From Hyposmocoma kahamanoa (Eukaryota > Arthropoda > Insecta > Lepidoptera > Cosmopterigidae): a stretch of 64,000 bases of DNA. Numbering within the stretch: position 1 is the stretch's first letter; each line of letters starts with the position of its first letter. The notes beneath the pieces were generated by a model that ran no database searches, was not told the DNA's origin, and saw only the letters and a program-made list of their open reading frames with translations. This document shows, in pieces, positions 48,201 to 60,200 of this stretch. A program made the translations under genes and the position numbers. The stretch lies in contig NW_020654289.1 in NCBI RefSeq assembly GCF_003589595.1, positions 6,203,692 through 6,267,691 of the forward strand, given 5' to 3'.

Positions 48201-51200
48201 GCCATGTGCTTGTAGTTTCACCAGCATTCTTACTTAAATACCTAATATGATAAAGTAAATACAATGTATAATCTATTATAATTAATATCTTTGTGTTACG
48301 TAAAACTATGTAATAAAATGCTATATAAATATAGATGGGAGGAAAGGGGGCACTATGGAAACTGGATTGATCGAATTTTTCCAAATCCTGGAGCCTTGGT
48401 AAATGAAATTTTTTAGCTTTTTTTCTCGGAAACTATCGCCTGTGGAGAAAAATTAATAATCACAAAAAGTATTTATTTAGGTCTAATCTATCCGAAACAA
48501 CTACTAAAAACAATTTAAAAGTTCAATTTCCATAATGCCCCACTTTCGTGCAGTCCAAGCCGACAACGCTAAGCATGCTGGTACAACAAGAATTGTTTGT
48601 GGATGTTAGCGCAGAAGTAAAAAATCTCTTTGATATTTCTAATCTTTGGCCCTTTTAGACAGAATTATTTGTTTTAAATGAGTAAGTCGGTAGCAATGAA
48701 AAGTATAAAGCCGTGGCAGCCTAATGGTGTGACCTACCGCCTCTCAAGCAGAGGCCGTATGTTCGAATCCCGACCCGCACCTCTGAGTTTCTCGGAATTC
48801 GACGTAGTTAAACAAAAAGGATCCAATGCACGTCCACTTACTTTCGAAATATGGCAGTTTGAAGTTTAAAAATGTTTGTCACTCTTGTTTTATTTTCAAA
48901 ACTTATAATGTAACTCCAGAGATATTTCTTTATTTTTATATGTTGGATTTTTTGCTGATCTAAGAGGTTAGACTTTAGGAACCGTTTGGTACATATAACT
49001 CAGTTTTTGATAATTTTGTGGATTAGGTCCATTGTGCTTAACTACGTCAAATTTGTGTGCGAAATTTAATTTGAAATTTACTAATACATCATGATGAAAT
49101 CTGTACGTCGAAGGAAGTTCAAACCTTCGGACAACGTGCGAAGTCCATGGCGGATATTGGCCTAAACCCTCGCCTGAGAGGAGACCTGTTCCCAGCAGTG
49201 GGAAGTATAAGTAGGTCGATGATGATGAAAAATAAATACTTTTAATATATAGAATCTTAATAATTTAATTTAACGTATGGTTTGATCTGAACAAGTCGTG
49301 TGTACATACTTTTGGATTATGAACTAGTTCTATATCTTATGTATGTGGTGCAATATTTATATACTTGTGTACTTGTATAAATAAAATAAAACTTTTATTT
49401 ATATAGTCAAAATTCATAAAATATTGTAACTGGTATCATTTAATTATTTTCATAAGAATAAAAAGGCATACTGTGTCAAAAAAAACTTAAAACATAAAAG
49501 ATTATAATTATTAAGTAATACAAGATCGGGCACTTAAAATTAAATTATAATCACTTAAAATTAAATACCTTCGATCCGGCTGGATTCGAACCAACGTCCT
49601 CCAGCTTAAAGTTAGATTACATTAAAGTTAGAATTAGATCAAAGTTATTATAATGTCTTTGGATTTCCATTTAAGCTTACGAAATTCCAAGTGGAATAAA
49701 ACAAATTAAATTAATTTATTGAATTATAAGAGTTCACTTTTAATTTATTGATACGTTTATTAAGTGTGAAATAATAAAAATTAAACAAATTTGAACTGGC
49801 AACCGGTACTATCTCAATTTTGACAACTTTACAGGATGAAGAAAAAACTCGTTTGCGTCATTTATATAGCATCTGGTTTATTAAATAAAAATATGTAGTT
49901 TTTAAATATTTTTATCACACATGTTATTAAAAACAATGGAATATCTTGCAACGCTGCGGAGTACGAAATAGTATTAAATGGTATAAAAAAGTGAAATCTT
50001 TAGAAAATTTAGGTAGTACCAGTTGCCAGTTCACAGTCGAAATTCAACTCACCAACTTCGCTCACTGAGTTTACTTCTTCAAAAATAGAGCACTGAATCT
50101 ATAACAACCGCCGTGTGAAATTTAATTTAAAAATAGAACTCGGCCAATAAATTCGTTAATCAAAACCGTTAATTTAAATTCTTAAGATAGTATTTAAAAA
50201 AATTGAAAACAAAAGGTTGAATTCCAATTTTCAATAGAATTAAATAATTTTGAAATTAGAGCGCGACCTTTTTACAAGAACGTCAGAGCGGAGCGCGGGT
50301 CGAGAAATGCGCGAGCGCCATCGCGAAAGAATTGGCTCAACGGGCGCCGGGACCTCTGCGCAGGGCAGGGAAAGCATAGTTCTATTCCCTGGGTGACAGG
50401 GTTGCACGAAATTACTGATTTCATACATTGAAAAATTTTTATTGCTGTCGAAATTGCAAATTTTCCTACAGATATTATTTACAAAAAACTTCACCGAATG
50501 TTAACTACTTGGGGTTTAAGCGAATTCTTTACCAAAAAGAGAGAAAGGAAATCAATAATTTTATAATAAAATCCAATTTATAAAGTCTCAATTTGTGTTG
50601 GCAGTTGAAACTTTTTTCAAATTTTACTATGTCATGATGTCACCTTAAAATAAGTTTTTTAGAGTGACCATTATAAAACATTATAGGTATCCACAAGTGT
50701 TCGGCAAACAGTCTTCACTGTCTAGGTGATTTTAGGTAGGTCAATCAAATAATGTATAACTTAATAAACGCGACAAAATACTCTGACAAAAACCAGTGGA
50801 ACAGTCTAACTTTAAAAATATAAAAAAAAACTAGTCCAATTCTGTAAAAATAGCAAAATACCTAAACTATGTTATGAAAACTTCGTATAGAGATTTTATT
50901 AAAATATTTAAAATAAACAAAAAGTTTTTAAGTTTCTAAACGTCTCTTAAGTTGATAAATATTTTGAATGACGATTTTTAGGAACATAGATGACCGCCTT
51001 ATAAGGTTTCAACGTACTACTTACCTGTACTTTCCCGCGCCTGCGCAGCCAACTGGCTAAGCTGTAGGTGTCGCCGTATCGCGCGCAGAGGATGTTTTTA
51101 CAATTCCAATTATAAACAAAGCTCCGCTGATGACGGACCTTTGCTCACTGTTTCCATTGTCATGGTAAACGGATTGGAATAAAAAATAACGATAAGAGCC

Positions 51201-54200
51201 AAACTCGGGCAAAATCTAGCGAATGGTAAGCAATTGAATTATACTACAATGTGAAAACTCAAAATACCTACGATCCAAGAGCCATATTGCAACGCCTCCG
51301 TTACCATGCTGGACTGCCACCCAGAGGTCTCGGGTTCAATTCCCGGGCCTTGAGAAATATTTCTATGACGTACATCTATTTCTCTCGTGGGCTTGGGTGT
51401 AATTTTGGTTGTCTATGTGTGTGTCCATGGCACCCGCGATACAGGGTTTCCCTAGTGCGGGACTATGTTGAGTGTGTGCGTTATTATAAAAAATAATTAC
51501 TTATGTCTCAGCGTGACGGGCGCAGTGGCAGTGGCCCTCAGGTCTTTGTGATCTAAAACTGTGAGTGATACTGCAACTGTTATGGATAGGCATGTCGCTT
51601 ACTACCAGATGCACGACTCGTTTGTCCCGCCCCTTGACATCATAAAAAACAACTGGTTGAGTTCTTTTTGTGACACCTACAAGTTAAGTATTGTTCTGTG
51701 TTTTACACGGTCGCTAACGACTGTAGTGTTGTAAACTCATGGTATGGTATATAAAGTTCTCGATAGCTTTGTTTGCTTATGTGTGCGTTTGCCGATTTAG
51801 AATAGGACATGTCCGCGTCCTGCCTGTGTTAGGAAGTCACTTTTTTATTCCTAATTCTGTTATGGGAGATGAGGACTATTTAGGTTGATGCAATATCTTG
51901 TAGTGTAACACCATAACCACCAGAAAACTTCGACATTTTAACCGAATCATTCGATTAACATATCGTTCTGGAATCGTAGGGCGTTTTTCGAGCTATTCAG
52001 AACATTCGAGTTAAACGTTCGGGTACGATATCGTTATCCTACAGCGTTTACGGAGTTAGTCGGTGAATTGGATTATAAGAAAAATGAAAATCCTTTTACA
52101 TATACTTTTAAAGATTTTAAAGGCTTAAAATATAGGAATGCATTAGTCTTCAATAAAAATTATATTAATAAAATTGGACAAAATCCAGACCTTATATAAA
52201 ATAACAAGAGATTTCCATATTACATTCTTTGCTTTGTAAACAATAGGACGTTCGGTAACTTTAATTCGATAACTGTGTTCTAAATAAGGCTTGTAGCTTT
52301 TATCGGTCGACAAGTTCGAGTAATCGTACGGGTGTGACGTCATTTCGGTTCGGTTTCGAATACGACAGTTTGACCTTCGATTCGGGTGTTGTGAATAAAA
52401 ATGAAAAGAAATCGTACGATATCAAATCGAATCAATTGGCAATTGAGTTATCGTAAGGTGTTGAATCGACCCCCTGTACTCATTTATATCAAACTAGGCT
52501 GCCACGGCTGGTAAATAAATACCTATAGTCCGTTTGTTTAGGTACTTAACTAAATGTAAACAATTTTGAGATGAAATATACATTTTTATAAAATTATTTT
52601 TACTTTTACCTTCAAATACAAAATACAAATACTTAGCTTCATATGAAATTGCATGCCTATTTTTATATTCATTTATTAAAGTATATTTACTAAAGTATAT
52701 ATAAGCAACCTAAACAAATGGACTATAGTTGCTTGGCTTAAACATTCTTTTCAACCAAGCCGTGGTGGCTTAATGGTTTTACATACCGCCTCTCAAGAAA
52801 AGGTCATAGGTTCGAGTCCGGGTTCGCACCTCTAAGTTTCTCGGAATTTGTTTTCGAAATTTAATTTGAAATTTACCACGAGCTTTATGTTGAAGGAAAA
52901 CGTCGTGATGAAAATACAGTTTTCAGTCGAAAGGAAACCCGTGTCCATCAGTGGGACGTATAAATTGTTTGGTGAGGGTGATTAAACGTTTAAACGATTA
53001 AACGTGGGTAAAAATAATAATTTACGGAGACAAAAAAAAACTAACCGCCAAAACACGTTCCGTTAGAAAATGTCGCGTCGTTATTTAACGCCGTGACGTA
53101 ACGTCGTGTAGAATGGTAAACGTGCCCGCGAATAGGGCACCCCATAAATTATAAGGTTTCAAGTGGTTCTTGTTAGTTCGTTCATACGTCAACTGAGTTC
53201 TAACGCTAAAGTGTTATTACCCACAGTTAAGTACTTTTGGCGCAAAAGTTGTTATTGTCGCTCTTGTAAAGTTTTTGTTTTTTTAACATTGTGTTTTTGA
53301 GTTTCTCGACGACAAATGTTCAGAAGAAATATGGTAATTGATGGCTTTGCTTTTTTTCAAATTGAAATAGTTGTTAATGAATGTACTATGGAGCGATAAG
53401 GATTACTCAGCAGGAATGTAACGGATGTCGTTGAAAACTTGCTGAGAGCGCAAACGTGCCTGATAGAATTTGCATTTTGTACTGGCTGTACAACTGTTTC
53501 GCCGGAAGAGTATCGCAAATAAATAATTTAAGAACTACTCCTAGACGTTTTTACTTTTTATAGGTTATGATCTTCTAGTACGAAGCGGCTGTTTGGTGAA
53601 ATAAGATTTGTTTGGACTTGGTAACATTCGTCACACAAAAATTATGTCTGCTAATAAAAAAAAATATTTTGGTAACTGATTTTGTTACAAGAATATAAAT
53701 AAACTTTCCTAGCAGTAGAGCTCTTTATAATTCGGTTTAAGCATCGTGTTGAAAAAAAAGCCGACCTCGAAAATCATTCATCCCCTAGTTTGCCACCCTT
53801 AGAGGTGAAATATTTTCATCAAATTTAAATGGGACCACTTCTGAGGTACCCTCTTTCCAACAAAAAAAAAAAAATCAAAATCGGTTCACAAGTCGTCGCC
53901 TTACTTTCGCAAACTCGTGCCTTAAAACACAAAGTTACTGGAATACAAAAAATGGATTGTACATACAAATTTGACAGGCTGATTTCATATCACATTTCCT
54001 ACATATTCACACAGTGCCGTTTACCTATTTTCATAGTAATGCATCAAAATTAACGCCCTTAATAAGAAATTTAAAATAAATCGTTTTGCCATCTCCTGAA
54101 TAAAAAGTGAGTTAACATAACACACATACCAAAAAAACATACTTGAATTGAGAATTGTCGGTTAAAAAGATTAGCCAGTCTATACACTACTTTGTCTTTC

Positions 54201-57200
54201 ACAAGAAGCTCTTTGTGAAAAAGCTTGTCAAGGGAAGTATTGCTACCTTACCTATTTCTGACATCATGCAGTAATGTGACCATTAATGGGTCCGGTTTTG
54301 AAGGATAAGTAAGGGTGTTGGTGAAATTACAGGCACATGGTACTTGTCAACTTATGTCTCAGGGTGTCTGGCGCGGTGGCATTGCTCAGCTTCACTTGGT
54401 ATTATAATTCTAGGGTCGAGAGACTAAAGCACATAAGACAAAAAAGTGCTTTATTTGTTAATATATAATTATATATTTTTGTGTTGTATTTAGTGTTGGA
54501 AGTCTAATAACCTCTAGAATAAAGTTCGAAATTTATGAAGTAACAAATGAATTTGACTTATGTGCTTTAGCCAGTAGATGTATTAATTTAAATGAATGAT
54601 GTTGGATTTTGACTTATGTGCTTTAGTCCGCCGACACTAGAATTAAATATAGGTAAAATCATTAAAGTCGGTATCCAAGCTGGCTTAATGCACGTTAAGG
54701 ACTTTACACACCTTCGAAATCCTTCGTCGAGTAAGCAAGTGATACATTATAAGTAAAAAGTAAATATTAGTTACTCATTATATCGTCTTCTTGCAGCTCG
54801 TGGTTCGCCGCCGCGGCCGCCGCGGGGTGTATGCTCAGCGATGTACTCCTGTCTCCCTGGACGCTTATAGCCTGGACAGCGTCAGTGTCGGGCATAGGAA
54901 AGGTAACCAAAGGCTGCGGGCTAGCAAGAGGAGCTATGGAAACCCAGCCTATGATGATGAGGTAAAGAACTCTTCTTTTATGCTGCGTGGAAAAAGTTGT
55001 AGTGATAAAGGTAGAGAAAGGGATGGTTAGGTGGTTCAGTGAGGAAGAATGAAATTTTAAAATTAAAATTTTAAAAATTAATGTACTTATTATATATGAT
55101 TTAGTCAAGGTCAAAGTCAAATAATAATTCATTCCATAGGTAAAATTTTTACACTTGAAAACGTCATTTTTAAGCTACTGTTCGTTCGCTACGATGACCT
55201 CCCTGAGAAAATCGAGCAAGAAACTCTAGGGATTGCTCTTTTCAAATAAACTTAAATGCCATAGAATACATTTTGAATCATATTTGTGTGGAATCTAGAC
55301 TCACGTTGTCTTTCCATAAATATGTATCTAACACGTAGTTTACAATTTTGTAATACGACTTTTCAATTAAAATACTTTTAATGTAAGTTTTAAATTTAGG
55401 AAATTGTAATCTTAATATTTGGTCCTGAATGTTATCGTAAAAATATTGTAAAAACGTATACAGTTCCTCATAAAAGCATCGTTTGCCTTATTTAAACGAA
55501 ATCGTGGTACCATGAGTTTAGACTTAGTTCTAAGGTTAATTATAGATGTCATCTTATGAGGTAAATGTAGGAGAATAAGTCTGTAAGGGCCGTCCATTGC
55601 GAACTTCTATTTACAACCAAAATGAGGATGTTTGTGTTTTCGGCCTACCCCGGTGTATTGGTAAGCCGGTTTAATAAAATTATTAAAATTATTAAAAACG
55701 AACGATACCTTGGTAGCCTACTGGTTTAACCTTTTTTTTTGCCCCCTTTCAAGTAGAGGCAGTGTATGAATAGAATAGAATAGAATAGAATAGAATCGTT
55801 TATTTCATGTTATCAATGTCACAATATTACAATTGGAAATACAATGTCAAGGGATAACTATGATCGTCAGTAACAAAATAATAATAATAGTAATGAATAT
55901 AAAATAAAGTAATATAACTACTGCTTGTCGAATAAAATAAAATTAAAATTGTTTCAAAAGAAACTCATCGACACTGTACAATTCAATATCCAATAAAAGG
56001 ATTTTTAGTCGGGTACGGGTATGGGTTCGAATCTGGGTTCGCGAAATTGAATTTGAAATTTTATAATGAGCTTTTCGGTGAACGAAAACATTGTGATCAA
56101 AACCTGCACGTCGAAGATGATTCACGACCCTCGGGAAACGTGCAAAGTCTCCAACCCGTATTGGGCCAGCGTGGCGGACTGTGGCCCAAATCCTCGCGCG
56201 AGAGGAGTACCGTGCTCAGCAGTGAGACGTACGAAAGGGTTGATGGTGATGATTAATCCGGTTTGGACATTCGGGGAAATAGACATTCGCGTAGTTGACA
56301 ATTTGCGTGTAAAGTAGTGTTCATTAAACACCCTCAATAAATAGAATAGCATAGAAATCGTTTATTACTACGCCATAACAAAAATATACACAGTTATAAA
56401 ATGAAGATAAAAAAAAGATGAAGCTAAATTAAAACAAAAAATTAAAATTAAAATAACAGGAAAAAAGGAATAAAAATACAATCATACACAACAACAAAGC
56501 AAACATTAAATATTCAACACAATTAGATTGAATGTCATGTGTGCAGCTGTGGCGTATGTAACAGGATCCCACTCAGCTATTGTCACCACCGAGAAAAGGC
56601 TGTGACGCTGATTTTCAGTGGGCCCTAAAACTAAGTGAATAACGGACGTGTGTGTCGCGAATATACGAGTAAACTTAAATAAATTACATAAATATTTCTA
56701 TAATGTAGTGTGTTGTGTTCAGTTATATGTATAGAATAATTAAATAATGATTTTGATACATATATAAAGTGATAAGTGTATGTAATGTAGTGTCCAACAT
56801 TTACAACAAACAAAATAGAACTTATTTAGATTAAAATGAAACCGATTGTGAGATTTGTGTCACGTGTACTACGCAAGAAGAGAGGGTAGGCGCGCGGGAG
56901 GGGTACCCGGCTTACGAGCACGGAATACTGACCTCACGAGCCAACAAAAGTGCAGCCCGCTCCATTGCAAACACTAAACAGGTTTTGTCCTGCGTCGTAG
57001 GTAATTAGCTCGCATAATAGCGTGCAGTCTCCTACACTACTAAATGATTACAGGTCACCTCCCATCCGATGCAGTATGCAGCCCTCGCCAACTTCGCCCT
57101 GGACGTGGATTCTATGTCAACAGAGTTTGCAGAGATCCCATCCGTCACCGTCCGTCCTGACGAGGTGCCTCCAGGCTGTGAGGATAAGAACCGGTATTCG

Positions 57201-60200
57201 AACGTGCTGCCGTTACCGGAGACCAGGGTCCCCTTAAAGAGGATTGGCAATGATCACACTTCAGAATACATTAATGCCAATTATATTACGGTAAGTTAAG
57301 AATATTGAAGAGATCCCCGGTTAGCAATAAAGCGGCGTAATAAACGTAGAGGTAATTTAATAATGTGCCTTACAACTACACCAATTGCCTGTTTTCAAAC
57401 TAGGGAATTCCCTGTAGGTACTATGAGTACCAGAGCAACGGAATTCACTCTGGGTCACTTCCCAGAATACCCAGATCAGAACCAATTTAGAAAAGCTGTT
57501 TTCCAATTTGGTCCTACCGGGAATCGAACCCGTGACATCCCACAGTATTAGGCTACTGAGTTCGTAAAATTATTATGTGGTGGCAATATATTGAATTGCA
57601 TTGAATGTGCAGTCTGCCTCTGGAACAAGTAAATACTTCTAAATAATATTTCCCTATGTCTGTGCGATAAATCTCTCAGATTTTTTTTGGATAACTTGGA
57701 TAAATTATTAGATTTTTTTTAAATGTAGCAGATTTGGATAGTTTTTGTTTTAGTCTTTTGCTGATTAGCAATTGTAACCTTATTATTAAAAAAAATAGCG
57801 AAGTATGTGGAATTACATCTATTTGCCAAGTGTTATTCAAATCGGTTACAGGAAAGTGCGCGAAACCGGATTCATCCCTTAGTTTGCCACCCTTAGAGGT
57901 GGAATATTTTCTTCAATTTCAATGGGACCAATACTGAGGTACCATCACTTTTCGCAACAAAAAGAATCATCGAAATTGGTTCATAAATCGTGTAACACAA
58001 ACACACAAAAAAAAAGAAAATACAGTCGAATTGAGAACTTCCTCTTTTTAAAGTCGGGTAAAAATTAATCAGGATGTCCTCAACTCGTCACTTGGCCAAC
58101 TTGGTGATGTATTCCTTTTTTGAATACAGTTTTGCTAAATATTGACAGATAGGAAAAAAATGTAGTTGGACGTTTGCATATAAATGAAACTGCATATGTG
58201 TACCAAGACTTGAGGCCCGGTAGTACTCTTGCCAAGCTCACCTTTTGCACAAAAATACAGGTGCTCTTAATGACAATCGATTAAAATCTAGGAATGTCTA
58301 TAAATAGAATTATTAAAAAAAATCTTCTTTTATCTTAAATTTCAGGGTCCAGGTAACATAAAAGGTTACTATATCGCATGCCAAGCCCCACTACACAACA
58401 CCGTGGTGGATTTCTGGCGAATGGTGTGGGAACAGAATTCAAGGGTTATTGTCATGTTGACCGAGTACATGGAGAACGGAGTTGTAAGTGATTTTGTACA
58501 TTACAAGGGTTTACGTATCTCGTGGTTTTTGGTCACCAACTGTACAACCTTATGGAACCTTGACATTTTGTATGATCTTCTTTTAAGGGATTTGATGGCT
58601 TCTGAATTAATTTTCGCCGGTGATCAATAACCACCACGGGGCACAAGCCTAAAGACCTAGCCTATAACAAGACCAGTTCATAAAATTCCTTTAAATATGT
58701 CATCAATAAACCCCTCTTTGCCAAAGAGACATTACTTAGTTAAAGGGTACTTCAGTATAGTTGAAATCGTTCATGTTTTGCAAGGCCAAGTTCAGCGAGC
58801 AAAATTCCATAAACACTACAATTACTGAAAAATAAAAATATCTCAAAAACATCTAAATCAAGATGATTACATTTTTTCAGGAAAAATGCTACGAATATCT
58901 TCCACCATCAGAAGTATCAGACAACAAGCGAACATTCGGAGAGTATCAAATTATCCTCATGAAACGAGAGCAGCGTGACAAGTACGCCATATCTAGCGTC
59001 CAGGTCATTAACTTGGCTACCAGAACCTGGAGAGAAGTGACTCATCTGTGGTACTTCTGGCCAGCAAAAGGAGTACCTGATGATTATGAGTCGGTGTTGG
59101 AGTTCTTGTCAGAGATGAGAAGCTATATGAAGATAGCACAGACTGCCAAAGAATATGATGAAGAAGGTTAGTTCTAATATTGTATTGTTGTAGTAATTAA
59201 AAAATTTGGCTATTCTCACATCGACACTCAAATAAATATTGAAAAGCTGCATATCCGAGGTCGACTCTTCGTGTGACGTGATCTCTTATCCACATTCAAT
59301 GAGGTGTACCCAGTTATGTGTGGAACCATTCATTCTAATACCAACCACAAAGTGCTAGAGCGTCACGTATAATGATTTACACAACGAAATACTGTTTATT
59401 TTCCAGGAGTAGAAGTAATCTACGGCGACCAGAACCGTTCATCGTTCCACAATTTGTCCAAGCTACGCAGTGACGAGAACAACTCTGGCAATGGCGTCAA
59501 CGTATACTCTCCGGCAAGGGCTGAGGAGCAGCTGCGCAGGGGCAATACTACTAATGGCACGCTGAGCAGAATGAAGGCGGCTTCTGAGGTCGAAGGTATG
59601 TTAGAAAAGTTCTTTTTATTGTCACACGAATTTAGCTTGCAAATTTAGATGTTTGTACCGACACTAGGTTGGTTTATACCCTGTATATATATATGGTGAC
59701 AACAAAAACATAATTACAAAAATAGACCAATCATTCACTCATTTATTAACCAAGGCATATGTTCCTGAACTGTTTGGCTCACCACTCACTTAGGCACGAT
59801 AAAAAAATTTTAACGCCCACCACCACAAGAAATAGCTGAAAACACGTATTTTTTTATATAAACCTGACACAAAAAATCACATGGAAAACAATCTATGTAG
59901 TGTAATATATATAGATAGTTCAGTCCCCGTAGCATGGCTACGCATGATAGTCGCGCCACGCGCGATAGAATTGAAATAAGCGCGCGCTATTGGCTGTCTC
60001 AATCAGATCTAATTTAGATAACCAACAGCGCGCGCTTATTTCAACTTTATGCTATGCTACAGTAGCACCACTTGGACAGCATCAACGGCCCCAATAGCTT
60101 CCAAAACCCCTACAGGCCCCGTAGAACTCTTCAGCGCGCACTGGGGTGGTGGCGGTAGGGACCACTTTGGGAAATTATAAAAAAAAGTTTCTGCTTCCGA

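Larger units (their letters stand above)
43694..54796 (+). other. Intron 3 (11.1 kb)
   Basis: Separates membrane-helix exon 3 from juxtamembrane exon 4. It holds repeats B (46.3, 48.1, 51.5, 54.2 kb), A (51.3 kb), I (47.5, 48.7-49.2, 52.8 kb), J (49.5 kb), K (53.8 kb), inverted-repeat elements at 46.0, 52.5 and 54.4 kb, and GC-rich patches at 50.25-50.42 and 51.03-51.09 kb. No further exon of the receptor could be recognised. Confidence 0.8.

Noticed and set aside
48699..48800. tRNA gene (GTTCGAATCCC)
   Set aside because: Same reasoning: part of family I SINE with GAAATTTAATTTG body.
56836..56889. Alternative exon [17 protein letters not shown] before exon 5
   Set aside because: Basic 17-codon frame with a stop and no donor; no evidence of splicing.
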